64,000 nt of DNA from Datnioides undecimradiatus (GCA_008933995.1 WARS01000027.1:744001-808000); one strand, 5' to 3'. Positions 1 through 11,214 are shown, counted from the stretch's first letter. A program made the numbers and translations. Notes: a model not told the origin generated them from the letters alone.

Positions 1-659
1 TGTAATCAAAGTACAAGTACCGAAGCACAAAGTGCAAATTAAGGCTGTTGTTTTTCTTGCGGCGCTCAAAAGAAATCTTTTATAAAGTGCTCACTGTTTT
101 AATTTAATCTCGGGTACACAATCATTCTGAACTTGTTCCGAGTCGAAAACTTTTGATTAAATTATTCCTCATGAACCTGTTTAGCGTCTGTGCGTCTGAG
201 ACACATTTTAATTCAGTCAGGTATTAGCTGTTACCGTGGATGTCTCTTTATAAATACATCCTCGGCTGGGAGGTTGACAAGCAGGGTGTTCTCGCAGACT
301 CTCTAATTTCTCTCCCTGTTAAATATCACTAGTCCTACCGCTGCTTAAATGCAACCCTGTTTTTAGCGGAGTGACATTTAAAAAGAAACACAAGACCTTT
401 TGCAACACCGTCTCTGTGAAAAATGAAACTCTTGAAATCTCCCGCATGAAACGAGCTCGAGCTCTGCTTTAATTATAGGAGAGTTAAAGTTAAAACTCAT
501 ATTCATGTCGGTGGAGGTGGAGAAGATTAATTTGTGCAGTCTAAAAATGGCTGAAACATTTAACTTGTGAGGGAGGGAACGCGTGTATCATTCTCGCTCG
601 TTCCTGTAATATGGACGAGATTGTTGGCAGTGGTGAATGCCAGGTCATCTCACTCTCTA

Positions 660-660
<1 letters not shown>
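1..660. other. Non-coding sequence, nothing recognised
   Basis: AT-rich unique-looking DNA upstream of the first long TG array. Open frames here are short, and the ones near 541-750 only read through the adjacent microsatellite. No repeat family or RNA gene was recognised. Confidence 0.5.

Positions 661-661
<1 letters not shown>

Positions 662-705
<44 letters not shown>
662..705. repeat. (GT)22 microsatellite
   Basis: An uninterrupted GT dinucleotide run of 44 bases. Arrays of this length are usually polymorphic and can adopt Z-DNA. The valine/cysteine-rich and histidine/threonine-rich open frames across it are artefacts of the repeat. Confidence 0.99.
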
Positions 706-706
<1 letters not shown>

Positions 707-2030
707 CCCGTCTGCATCTCTATCTCAGTGTGTGGGCACATGAGCCGCAAAGCTGTTGCATGGCCTCATCGATTTCATGCCCTCTTCTCACATCTATTCA
801 CATCTCCTCTCCGACTCACCTCCCTCCTCCCGGTCCTCCTCCTTCTCTTTTGGTCCGTTGCCCATGGCGATGGTTCACCTCGGTAACCAGCGGCTGAGCA
901 GGAAGTGGGAGGCGGCCTGGTGAGAAGAGGACCTCCCGTGAGTGTTGTGTAAGCCGGTCACGTGACCGAGGGGGGGGCTTCGATCTGCGCCAGCGGGTGG
1001 GGTTAGGGGTCGATGGTGAGGGGCTTGTTCGCTGCAGGCTTTAAAAAGCGGAGGGAGTATGTTAAACATCCTATCGATCCATGTGCTCCTTTGAGGCCGG
1101 AAGCCATGGGTAAAGAGTACACAATCAAAAAGCCTGCGCACATAAACTCACTCATATCACACGGCGAGATGGAAGCAGCAGAGACTCGGATGAAGGAAAG
1201 AACTAGAACAAGAGACTTTGAGGGAATAAGAGCAAGGGTTTCTCAAAAGCACCTTTACAGGGGCTTTTATGTCTCTCTGCCAGATGTGAGTACTTTGGGA
1301 AGTAGGCCAGTGCATCCTGGTGGGAGGGTAGGTTATTTTCAACCAGGGTATTGTACCAGGGGAAGCCTTAAAACGATGTTGGCGGGGGTCGGCATTCACA
1401 GAAGACCATTCCTCTTTTGATAAAAACCTTCAGTATTCTGCTTACAGGGAAATCGGGCAGTTACTGCTTTGGAAATGTGGTTTCTATCAGGGGGGAGAAG
1501 CTGTCAGCTCAGGGTTTATAGTTTGACGCACTCGCACTCATTCTCAGCATTTTAGCGTAAACAAACTGCAAATTCCTCGTGCATTAGCCTCCTCCGATGT
1601 TTAGCAAACGTGGAATCTCAGTTTAAAGAAAACTGCACCACTACATCGCCGCAGCAAGGTGAGGGGAAAACCACCATTTTCCACTAATTAACCGATATCT
1701 GTTCTACGACAAGCACGTCTTTTTGTTATTGACGACCCGGTGTGGAGCATGTGTGCAATAAAAACGAGCAAATATTTGATCAGATTCGGTTGATTTTAAA
1801 ATTGATTTTACGTCGTTTATGTGAGTTTCACCCATGTTGATGTACGCCAGTGTATCTGGCTGCACCTTTGTTTTCGTGGCAGGTGAGTCCACGAGCATGC
1901 CGCGCATTCCTGTGACCAAGCACCACGCCGCCGCCGCCGCCACCCCAGTCTTTTTTTGTGTGCATGTGCGTGCGTGTTGCTAGCGGCTGCATGGGGCTCA
2001 GTGCTTACTCAGTAATTCCCTGGTCCCAGG
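706..2030. other. Non-coding sequence with a short CpG-rich patch
   Basis: A locally CpG-rich stretch lies near 940-1010, with a run of eight G. An open frame of 135 codons spans 1013-1420 on the plus strand. Its conceptual protein resembles no family I know and it lacks convincing splice or start context, so it is not called a gene. The rest is ordinary AT-moderate sequence. Confidence 0.4.
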
Positions 2031-2180
2031 CTGTGTATTAGCGGCTGATCCAGCCGACTGGGCCAAGCATCCACATTCAGTCGGCTTGGGATCTGCAGCT
2101 CAGAGCAGGATGCTGCCCAGGCTCTCTGATGCCTCCCTAAGCTCTCCAGCACAGAGCAATTTACTGGCACTGGATTGGTG
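2031..2180. promoter_or_regulatory. Candidate conserved non-coding block (weak)
   Basis: Non-repetitive sequence with an exact 8-bp inverted pair, AGCCGACT at 2052-2059 and AGTCGGCT at 2079-2086, followed by a stretch without microsatellite or transposon character. It has the texture of vertebrate conserved non-coding DNA. Conservation cannot be measured from one sequence. Confidence 0.2.
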
Positions 2181-2186
2181 CAATCA

Positions 2187-2214
2187 GTGTGTGTGTGTAT
2201 GTGTGTGTGTGTGT
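2187..2214. repeat. (TG)n microsatellite, one interruption
   Basis: GT repeats broken once by an AT at about 2199-2200. Confidence 0.97.
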
Positions 2215-3960
2215 TGAGTATTTGTGCTCATTTCAGTTTACTCCTGCTTTTTTTTTGTCATCTTTCTAGCCTCCACTGCTGGGCTGTCATGGCCTGGCCT
2301 GGCTCGGTTCGCTGGTGCAGTGCCCCTCGCGCTTCTTTCATGCCAGGCCAAGCTGACAGTGACACTAACAACCAGAAACATCAGGATTTCTCAACCTCAG
2401 CACAGCCTCTGATTCCTGAAATGCTTTCCTCTCCGTCCGTCTTGCGTGTTATTTGTGACGGCGCGTGTTGTTTTTCCTCCCTTTGTCCGTTTCTCTCTCA
2501 ACTTTTCCATTCGTCTTACTTGAACTTGAAATATCCGAAAACACCATGACCTCCGCTGTCAAACCCGTTGAATAAAGATATCTTCTCTTGCATCTTTGCC
2601 ACTTGGTAATTTGCTAACAGGGCCCACTGGACTGTTAGATTCTGTACTCTGTTATGTGATTTATTGTGAGTTTCTGTCAGTGTCCATCCGCGTCTGTGTG
2701 TGGTTAAAGCAGCCAGTCGGTCTGCCAGCCGGTCCAGTTCTCTGAAATGCAGCTAAATTGGCTCATTTATGTAAACATTCAGTCCAGGGCTGTCTTGCCC
2801 AACCTCGGCCTCAAACAACAAGTCTACAGGGGGAGCTTTGGAAGGCTCCATATTGCAAAACTGCAGGCATTGTTAGAAACCAAAACAAGACAAACAGATG
2901 CATTGTTTGCCAGACATATTGTGTTTAGGATAATGATGCATTTGACAGAGAGCAACAAAGTTCATTTCTTATTGTGTCACAGCACTGTCGGATTATGAGG
3001 TGAGCTGCAAGTCAGCCACTAGACAGGATAATGATGAGAAACAGCTGAAAAGCAGCAGCACAGTCCACATATATTTGATCATGGCCTCCACGATCTGTGT
3101 TGTGTTGGGTTTAATTTAAAAGTTAGACAATGTTTCAGACAGCTCCACATTAGTGTAGGAGCTGGGGGCAATTGTATAAGTTGTTTTCATGTCTATTATT
3201 TATGTTTTATTGCTTTTGCAAGGGAAAAAAGTACTGTTCTTTATGCAGCAGGGTTATTTTTGGCACTACATTACAATAATACTCTATAGTTACTCCTGTT
3301 TCCCAGGCATACCCAAAGCCTGAACATACCTAAACCATAAGGTGGTACGGTCATGCATATTAATTACATTCATCCTAATCTGGGTCTAACGAATGCACTT
3401 CATCATGCTATTGTTCTGACGTTTGAGAGACTGTCACCTCCTGTCAAACCGAGCAGGTCAGTCACTCATCTTAAAATCATTAGCCGTCACTTTGAGGAGT
3501 ATTATAAAGGATAATTGGAGCGACGGCCGGTCAGTTGGACCACTTATTGCTTGCTCCCTCCCAACCGCAAAATGAAATCTAGAGTCATTAAACACCAACT
3601 TAACACCCACTGAGTTTCTTTTTCCCCTGCAGTGGTTTAACCCCTCACTGTAATGCAATTGATGTCCAGATCTTCTCAAGTGGCATCACCCTTAGGTTTC
3701 ATCAAAAGTGTCAACTTGCAACCAGGAAATGCAGCTTCTAGGCTCTTTAGGTACTCTGTAATTGCTTGTTAGACCAGTTGCACAGTTAACTAAACAAAAT
3801 TAGAGGTAATGCGATCTGGTTCCTCTCCTACAATCATGAAAACCACCTTGTAGTCAGGGTAATTGGTTGGATTTGGTTTGCGCCAAAGTCTTTGGAACTA
3901 TATCGTTTTCACCCTCTCCCTCCATGTTTTCCTGTTACTCGACTGCTCTCTGACGGTTGG
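2215..3960. other. Non-coding sequence, nothing recognised
   Basis: Mixed-composition DNA with scattered T and A runs. The open frames (2175-2549, 2747-2998, 3458-3679) give proteins with no recognisable motif. The part around 3300-3650 may be an old dispersed repeat, but I could not match it to a second copy in the window. Confidence 0.45.
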
Positions 3961-3973
3961 AGAACCAGCTCAA

Positions 3974-4131
3974 AGGTGCATTACCACCGCCAACTGTTCT
4001 TGTCGGGTCATGTGAGAATGGGGTAGGCAGTCCTGCTGCCCAAACCACACTGAGACCTTGCGAGGCAGCTGGATTTGCAAGATCACACGAGAATCTAGCC
4101 CTGATTTGCTGCAAAGCCTGCCCTGAATATA
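3974..4131 (+). repeat. Dispersed element, copy A (second copy at 54532-54602)
   Basis: The start AGGTGCATTACCACCGCC plus AACTGT differs from copy B at 3 of 24 positions. The end GCCTGCCCTGAATATA is identical in both copies. The word TCATGTGAGA sits in between in both. Copy A is longer because it carries roughly 70 extra bases in the middle, bounded by a near-duplicate of the CATGTGAGAAT word (CACACGAGAAT near 4086). Fish genomes contain many short elements with a 'ggtgcattaccgcca' segment, and I infer these are two old members of such a family. An alternative is a duplicated regulatory module. Confidence 0.65.
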
Positions 4132-5464
4132 TATCTAAGACACTGAGGGAAAGCTCTTGAAACGGTGTTGCCAGATCTCTGCCCGTGGTTATATTTATCC
4201 CACTGTGTGATATTTATCATCATATCACCCTCTCTGAGTGGCTAACCTTACACAATTGAGGCATTTCCTGCACAATAAGGGGTTTTGCTGTCAATCGCGG
4301 GAGCTTCTGGGTCTCTCCGACTCAAACGTTTGAAACGTGGGTCGCAAATCATGAGGAAGTGTGCATACGGTCTCAGTTTTCCACATATGCCGTCGGAATG
4401 GGGTTCACACATGATATCCCTCTGTACGGAGAGACGGAGTCAATGCAAAGCTCGCTCGGGTTCAACGACAGATCATTACTGATAGCCAGCTGGTTGGGCT
4501 CGAAGTAGACAGCAGGACTGAAATCCAGTCAAATTTGTAGAGTTTAGTGGAATTTGTGGATCTTACCCCAGTTTTAATCCACTGGTCTTTATCCTCAGCT
4601 CTTGAAAATAAACCTAACTGAGTGCATTTGGCGGTATTTATCTGATTCAAGATTTTTGTTTAGCGCGGTGCCAGTGGTTAATGCCGTGAAAATTACGTGA
4701 ACGCACTCCGTTTATTGCGCATTATGGTCAGCTTCTACATCCTTTTACCCTGTTTATGAATGGCACCTATCCTGGGTGGACTTTGCTTTGCCTTTCATAG
4801 TGTTAAGATTCATGTCAGAGCAAAAGCCACTATCACATGAGCGCTGAAGTGTTTCCCCTCTTTCTTTCCTAAAGTTTGAGTTGCACGATCAACACCCACC
4901 GCAAAGTCTTACGAAACAGTCGTACCTACGGTATGCGCCAGAGCAGCTGCAGATATAGGTCACTGAATTCTGATTTGAGAGCGTCATTAGGAAACAAGTC
5001 AAAGCACATAATTCTCCCATCAGATAATAAAGCCCAGGAACTCAGCAAAACGCAATGTCTGCTGCTCACATAGGCGCACATGAATGAGCACAGTAAATCA
5101 TCTTATTTGTTTGCTCGCATGACGGGAATCAGACAGGAAACGCAAAAGCTCTGGCAGTCAAGGAACAATAACCTGGTCCTGTCTTTCTTTTTTTTCTTTT
5201 TTTTTGTGCAACAACATGCCAAACGCAGGAACTGATCCAGGCTTTTAATTAGATTGAAAATGAGCTTTTAATTCACTTGTAATACATGCAGAAAGGAGGA
5301 TGGCAGGCGATGATGGATAATAAGTTTTAAATACAAAAGTGGCTGCGCTTTCAGTTTTGACATTGGGTTGGATTATCGCTTGGCTGCGGGAATACAAAAG
5401 TTGGATAAGATGGAGCATAGAACAGGCCTCTAAGATGATATCCTCACTCTGATGTTGGGAATAA
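4132..5464. other. Non-coding sequence, nothing recognised
   Basis: No repeat or gene was recognised. The 4200-4330 and 5220-5460 stretches are AT-rich and non-repetitive, and might be conserved, but no motif cluster stands out. Confidence 0.4.
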
Positions 5465-5600
5465 TGATTAATTAGTCGACCGACGGATGTTGAATCAGCA
5501 ATTTTGATCCTCCGTTAATAGCTTAAAGCAAAAACACAACCAGTTGTTGGGTTTCGGCCTCTGAAATGTGAAAATCTGTTGCTTTTCTTCAGTTTACGTC
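5465..5600. repeat. Old 'ATTAATC'-type dispersed repeat fragment
   Basis: ATTAATTAGTCGACCGACG, then AGCAATTTTGAT, then CTCTGAAATGTGAAAATCTG and a TTGCTTTTCTTCAGTTTA tail. This order matches a very common percomorph repeat, about 400 bp long, that begins and ends with TTAATCGATTAATC-like sequence. The match is from memory, and other fragments at 15077, 25755 and 26440 cover different parts of the same element. Confidence 0.6.
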
Positions 5601-5749
5601 CCCTTTTTTTTAATATTTTCTGATCTCTCACAAACCAAACCATTGATGCTGAAACCTGCCTCTCATTTTGTCATTCAGCTTTGACTTTGACAACTTTTTT
5701 TTTTTCCCCCCCCTGGCTCCGGGATTGGCTGACAGTCAGCAGTTGCCTT

Positions 5750-5880
5750 TTCCAGGCCTGTACACACTCGCCCTCTGGTTAAAATAACAGTCCTGGATAT
5801 TATGATTTTAATTATTGCTCCCTATTCCCTTTCTTTCCCATCATAAATGCCTGAAATTCCATCTCCCGGATTAGCTCACT
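5750..5880. promoter_or_regulatory. Candidate conserved non-coding block
   Basis: AT-rich, non-repetitive sequence with a homeodomain-type core (TTTTAATTATTG near 5806-5817), next to GGATATTATG and ATCATAAATG words, directly before a TG array. It lacks transposon features. The assignment is by sequence texture only. Confidence 0.3.
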
Positions 5881-5946
5881 TGACGTTTGACTGATCAGAA
5901 TATATTTGAATACATCTCAGCACGGGTCTGCACATGTGAAACATGT

Positions 5947-5950
<4 letters not shown>

Positions 5951-5985
<35 letters not shown>
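5951..5985. repeat. (GT)17 microsatellite
   Basis: Uninterrupted GT run of 35 bases. Confidence 0.99.
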
Positions 5986-5986
<1 letters not shown>

Positions 5987-7060
5987 CCTTGTGTTATTTG
6001 TGCCCTGGCATCCATCAGGACCCAGCTGTGCTGGCGTCTCCTCCATCACAGCAAAGTTAGCTCTTTGTGAGGTAATTAAAGTGGAAGCATCTGTTCCAAC
6101 TCTACACATCTCACACCTGAGCTGCTACTAACTCGACCAGCAACCCAGCAGCCCGGCCGCCCTCTCTGCCGAGGCTGATGACACGTGATGTCAGTGTGTT
6201 TTCATCATATGGATGTTCGGGATCTGACAGAGGCGCTGCCGGTTTGTGGCAGCCGTACAATTCATCTTGGCCTATGTGACGATTTGAGAATTAAATGTTG
6301 TCCCTCCTGATCAAGTTGGGGGAGTCGTGATTATATGTGCCACGTCTGTTTCATGATGGAGTCTGGGTTAGACCGAACAGGCTTGGGTAGCGAACAAGAG
6401 GAAAGGTTGTGAGGAAACCCCTGAATAGATTGTGGTTTTCCTTGTTTCCTTAAAACATGTGCACCTTTAAAACTCACTCTATTTATAATTTATTATCTCT
6501 TTTGTTTTGTTTTTAATCGTTTTCTACAGTTTAATTGATTACCACCTGTTTCATGTCTGAGTTGTTCATTCCTGTTTTCATCACACCCTTGTTCTTGAGA
6601 CCACACTAAACAAAGACGGCTTCAACTCCCCGAGTACTCGTTGGCAGTTGCTTTCAATAACACAAACTGTCTATCAGAGACATTCATGGCACAATCAGGC
6701 CTTTTCTTCATAAATAACACAATGCATTTGTCCAAACCTTCGTTCCGTCTCATCTGCAAACCAACTGTTGTTTTTGTGGCACCAAACCTTTCCGCTCCTG
6801 TTTCCTTTCTGAGTCATAACCCTCTTTTCACTTTGGGAGCAAATAAGTCTTCAGATGCATCATATTGTGTCTTAATGTCTGAACCCGGGGCTGTGACTTT
6901 ATCGATTGCTGTCTTGTTTTAGCAAATATTTGACCATTTTTCAGAATAATTGTATAATTTATTCCGTAACAGACATTGCGCGACAGGAACAAATTGGGTC
7001 GAAGATGAGTGAATTTAACCGAGGAAGTCAACATCAATCACTTATCCTCCGTGTCCTCAG
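5986..7060. other. Non-coding sequence, possible weak regulatory part at 6000-6320
   Basis: 6000-6320 is non-repetitive and includes a palindromic CACGTG E-box core in GACACGTGATG (6180-6190) and a GGTAATTAAAG homeodomain-type word (6070-6080). The remainder (6321-7060) shows nothing I recognise. Confidence 0.3.
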
Positions 7061-7297
7061 GTCACCTGCTCAGACAGAGACATGAGACGGTGTCAGACCA
7101 CCTTTTTGAACGTGACCGCCGACGCTGCAAACTTTTCAGTCCCACAGGCAGCGAATATCCTGAAAGACACAGTTTTCCTTTCAAACAAAAGTGCCGTTCT
7201 CTTGAGGGCAACTCTGAGTTTAGATCGGTTTCTCGCACAGTCAAGTATCAAACTTCAATATACAAGTAGCTTCCCTGGAGTTGGCGAACACCAGCTG
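7061..7297 (+). other. Weak candidate internal exon (79 codons, phase 0 both ends)
   Basis: A pyrimidine-rich stretch ending in CAG (7041-7060) precedes an open frame of exactly 237 bases. The frame is followed at 7298 by GTAAGC, a good splice-donor sequence. The frame starting at 7061 has no stop through 7297 and would encode a peptide with two possible N-glycosylation sequons (NVT, NFS). I recognise no domain, and no partner exon is visible nearby. Open frames of this length are common by chance in this window, and a second frame is also open over most of the interval. I list it only because length, frame and both splice signals agree. Confidence 0.12.
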
Positions 7298-8184
7298 GTA
7301 AGCGCATGCTGTGCAGTCCCTGCACTCAGGTTTTTGTCTTGTGTGTCCAGACGAAGGTAATGATGTAACAGTCCCCTGACGGCAAACAATCCACAAGCAG
7401 GGGAAACGGCATCAAATGCATCAAAAGAATTACGTTTTTTCTGACTGTACAGAAACACAGACGCATTCACAATTACAGTCAATTACTTCTGCGCCGGAAA
7501 ATAACTCCACATGCCATTTCACTTCCAGTCGGGAAGCCGAGTTGATCACCTCCTATGTGGCTGCCATTCTCCTGCAAACTTGCCTTAACTGGAGATTGAG
7601 TAACTGTGGGACCCCGGCCATAAACGCAAAGCCAAGTGTCAAAGCCACAGGTTGGCACCGGCAAAGTGGTAGTGGAGTGTGTGTGTGTGGGAGAGACAAA
7701 GAAACAGTGTCTCCCATGTTTGAACAAGAACCCTGTCCTCCCTATCCTTTCCAATCTCGCACACAGCGGTCGACCTATCACCGCGCAGGTTTACTCATCA
7801 ACTCACCCGTGGAGCCCCTCGATTTGAAGGGATGCTACATTAGTTCTGGTAGTTGGAAGCATACGAGGAGCCGCGGGGGGACGTGCTGTTGGCGACGGCC
7901 TGCTATATGGAGCAATTTGCAAGGACGCAGCGATACATTGCTTTAGTCACTCCCTCCAGATATTTGCAAGATTATTTTCAAATTAGCGCCTTTTTTTTCT
8001 GCTTTCTGGTCTGAATATGAAGCTTGTGATGTCCAGTTGCTGCATTCACTCCCTCCTGAGATACAAAAAACATAAGATAAACAACAAGTAGATGCTGTTA
8101 AATTGACTGAACAAAAGAATTCAGGGAGAAGTTGAACAAAAAAACAAAAGAAATGTGACGGAGATGCCTTCAACAACCTTAATT
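7298..8184. other. Non-coding sequence, nothing recognised
   Basis: Ordinary mixed sequence. The 176-codon frame at 7416-7946 overlaps long frames on both strands and has no motif I know. A short GT run lies near 7677-7690. Confidence 0.4.
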
Positions 8185-8602
8185 GCAGCAGGCCTTTATT
8201 TGAAGCAGGCTTTTATTTATAAGAGATACCCTTTAATTTCTAATTCGCTCCAATTTTTATATCATATTTTAACAAAACCTCCACGTTTAATCATCTGTCC
8301 CATTGTTACCGCATTTAAAACACCCCACTTCCTGTGTCCATTTCAAATTAAAAGCCCGTGCTTCAGTGTAGCTGCAGCAATCTTGCAAAATACAGTTTGG
8401 CAGAGACATTTACACTCTAAATAAGCATTCGGAGGAACAGAGTGTTAAAAAGCATGATTATATTGTTGTGTTAATTAACTTAGAACATGTAAACATGGAC
8501 TTGGAGTATATCCGTTCTTGTTCTATGCCCCCGTCTTGTATTTGGGACCGGCCTTTGTTTATTTGAGGCACAACCACACCCGTCCTTTATTTAGCCGCCA
8601 GC
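8185..8602. repeat. 'CCTTTATTTGA' dispersed repeat
   Basis: AGGCCTTTATTTGAAGCAGG followed by CTTTTATTTATAAG at the left edge (8189-8222), and GGCCTTTGTTTATTTGAGGC with GTCCTTTATTTAG at the right edge (8550-8592). Tandem or edge copies of a CCTTTATTTGAGGC unit are typical of a common fish interspersed repeat. The AT-rich middle is taken as its body. The family name is not assigned. Confidence 0.5.
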
Positions 8603-9399
8603 TGTTATTCACAATATTTAAGTACAGTTAAGTGTTGCGTGCGACTCAAACAGTGGCTGACGGAGTATGTTAACGGGCTCTGATTGGGATCGCGAGCCAA
8701 AAAAACTTCAGCCTGACTTTCCTAATCATGCGTTTTCACGTCTGTATCGCGGCTCTGCTGATTTACTGCGGCTGCAGCGTGTTTGTCGCACCACTCGGTG
8801 GCATGTTAGGAGTGTGGCGCTGTGAGTTTTCCACGTGATGTTGCGGCTTGGCACCCGTTGGAATAAATCATTCAGTCACACGATCCCTTGACGTATGTCC
8901 AGTGCTCTTGAACTCCGCTGTACCTGTTGCACCTGCTGTTACCGTCCACCTTCTCCGGCTTTCATTAGAGCTTTCATTAGAGTACCTGTCATCACCCGGT
9001 GAGGTGCTTGATGGTTCTGCCCTTTGATATCCACCACGGCGGAAATTCAAAAGCACGCCTGGACGACCCTCTCACCCCTTTTTTCAGACGACACAGCGAC
9101 ATCGTCGGGGCTCGCCGCGGCTTTAGAACACGGTGCTGCGTTCAGGCTCCCCGACGTCTGAGAAGACTTAATGCGCTGCTTCCTTCTGTTGTCAGAAATC
9201 AGAGGCCGGCTCCGCTCACGCTGCTGCTTGTCCTTGGACAGACTTTTTAAAAAGAAGAGGAAAAACCTGGATTTGAAAAGACAGAGAAGTTCCATCAGCG
9301 GCGTTCAATCTGCCATCATTACCGAAGTCCCCCGTGAATAGAGGGAGTCCAATCCATGTGTTTGTGTATGTGTGTGTGCACCTGTTTGTGTGCAGTTTC
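8603..9399. other. Non-coding sequence, nothing recognised
   Basis: Unique-looking sequence with a short imperfect TG run near 9355-9392. A direct repeat of the 16-mer TAGAGCTTTCATTAGA is suggested near 8965-8981 (GCTTTCATTAGAG occurs twice in tandem). No gene is supported. Confidence 0.4.
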
Positions 9400-9570
9400 A
9401 GCAGAAGTCACTGTACTCTCAAAAGGCTCATTAATTATAGTCGGAGTCATTATGGAGATAAGTGTGAGCCTGACTATTGGTGCTGACGATAAGAAGAAGA
9501 ATTACCTGTTTTGGTGCTTCTGCTTTCTAATCAGCTGCCCATTAGAGATATCAAGGGACTTCTATTATCG
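9400..9570. promoter_or_regulatory. Candidate conserved non-coding element
   Basis: Non-repetitive AT-rich block with CATTAATTATA (9429-9439, homeodomain type), two GATA-type words (AGATAAG at 9456-9462 and CGATAAG at 9487-9493), an E-box CAGCTG (9532-9537), and CATTAGAGATATCAAGG just after. This density of distinct motifs without repeat character is typical of vertebrate developmental enhancers. Conservation is not tested here. Confidence 0.4.
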
Positions 9571-9665
9571 CGCCTGTGTTCTTCCATGTCTCTTTCTTTC
9601 TTCTTTTTCTTTTTTTCCCCGTTTCGGCATTTCGCCACCGTTCTGTGCATCCTCGCCACCTAGCC

Positions 9666-9685
9666 TGTGTGTGTGTGTGTGTGTG
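9666..9685. repeat. (TG)10 microsatellite
   Basis: Pure TG run. It lies about 130 bases from a longer CA array of opposite strand sense, so the two can pair as an imperfect inverted repeat. Confidence 0.98.
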
Positions 9686-9811
9686 ACTGAGGGCTGTGAA
9701 TTTGCCGTCATAATCCAGTGCCCATCATAATAAGCCAATAATCACGCAATCTGGAGCACTTTGTTCGCCGTTTTGCGAGGACGCACCTTCCGCGCGAGTA
9801 TCCGAATGCAA

Positions 9812-9813
<2 letters not shown>

Positions 9814-9865
<52 letters not shown>
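9814..9865. repeat. (AC)26 microsatellite
   Basis: Uninterrupted AC run of 52 bases, one of the two longest dinucleotide arrays in the window. Confidence 0.99.
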
Positions 9866-9867
<2 letters not shown>

Positions 9868-10265
9868 CTGCGGCCCTCAAAGCTGACGCACAAATGCCAC
9901 AAACCCAGCTGCGTAACTGCATTTTCAGTTGCAGCTGTGCGATTGGATGGACGCGTTCGGGGGCCCGTGGGAAACTCCCTCGCCCATTTCTTGCTGATTC
10001 TGGGTTATGTTAATATCAGAGATATTAAAATGTTGCCTAGCGCGAGAGTGTAAGTGAATACAAGGACAAAATGTAATACTCGAGTTGATTTAAAGTGTAT
10101 TTAAAAGCCAAAACGTTGAGAATGATCTCGTCGTATGTTCTGCGTTTGTGTTTTGAGTCTGAGAGAAGTGTAATTTAATACGTGAGCGCGCCCCTCTGCC
10201 CTGTAGGAATCAGTGTCGCACCATATGTGAGGATGTACAGCCACGTTTTCAACATACTCAAGTTT
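9866..10265. other. Non-coding sequence, nothing recognised
   Basis: Mixed sequence between a CA array and a candidate regulatory block, with no repeat or gene recognised. Confidence 0.4.
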
Positions 10266-10640
10266 TAAGCAATTAAATTAGAATATCTAATACCTCCCCC
10301 AGGCTGGACTTTGCCTCTGAATGACTTGTGGATGAAGTTTTGCAGAGAAACGCACCTCCGGACTTTAAGTCAGCTGAATATGGGTCAGGCAGCGTGCGTT
10401 GCGAGCGACGCCGTGTGGTCTCTGCTGCGATTCGACTCCCGCTCCGGCGCTGATGTAAACGCTGATTGACTTGTTTCTGATGCCCCCAGCATATGGCTAA
10501 TAAAGGTTTTAGCGCGGCAGAGCCACAGGAGCCCCGAGCTGCCACCATCAAAGTGACAGCCTCAAACAGGCCTTTGTGTTCTCCAGCCATTAGGGCATAG
10601 CAACGCCAGCACCTGGTGGGAGCCATATGAATATCATTAG
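10266..10640. promoter_or_regulatory. Candidate conserved non-coding element
   Basis: A long non-repetitive block with TGATTGAC (10463-10470, PBX/MEIS type), GTAAAC just before it (forkhead type), CATATG E-boxes at 10490-10495 and 10624-10629, GCTAATAAAGG (10497-10507), and ATATCATTAGC at its right edge. It is one of the best enhancer-like stretches in the left half. The 117-codon frame on the minus strand through it shows no family resemblance. Confidence 0.42.
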
Positions 10641-10894
10641 CTCAGAATATTTGTTTTTGTGTGTGTGTGGGTGGATAAATATGTGTGTGAGTAGATAAAT
10701 TCAGCTAATAGAGCCTTTATGAACAAGATATCCTTTCACAAAGTGCTTCTTAGTATAACATGAGGGGAACAAACGCACTCCCAGTTCACCCCACACACAT
10801 ATGTTCAAGAGATATTAGATTATATTGTATATTCAGTGTGCGACACAGTTGTATTTACCAATCAAGCCATTGTAATCAACTTTGCAGGGTCTCT
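10641..10894. other. Non-coding sequence with imperfect TG
   Basis: A broken TG run (about 10658-10692) grades into AT-rich sequence before the dispersed repeat that follows. Confidence 0.4.
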
Positions 10895-11105
10895 AGATGT
10901 GATTTTACACTGATATGACAATGCAAAGATACTCAGAAGGCTGCTTTCTCAATCAAACAACTTTATTATGTGCATATTATTTTTTTTCTGCAGCATATAC
11001 CAGGAAAAAACTGTTTACTCACTTCTCAGGAACATATGCTGCTGCTGTTACGTCCAATATAGGCTAATATTGACCTGTAATATTAGATCTGTTGGGCCGT
11101 GCAAA
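10895..11105 (+). repeat. Dispersed repeat, copy 1 of 3
   Basis: The core (10911-10961) GATATGACAATGCAAAGA, then CTCAGAAGGCTGC, aligns with 35341-35390 with about 8 differences in 51 positions by eye, and with 52511-52560 more loosely. The upstream GTGATTTT word is also shared. The right part contains AATATTGACCTGTAATATTAG, an ATATCGGTC-type tail seen in a widespread fish element. The three copies are old and truncated, with no terminal repeats visible. Confidence 0.75.
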
Positions 11106-11214
11106 CAGCTTTACGAGTGATCAGTCACTCAATCAACAGACACCTTAAAGATTTCAAATGTAGCTGCACATTAAAGGACTTTTCAGGCAATTTTGATGCT
11201 TTTACTTGTTGTGA

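Noticed and set aside
1013-1420. 135-codon plus-strand frame
   Set aside because: Less biased than most, but no recognised domain, no splice or promoter context, and a contradictory minus-strand frame.
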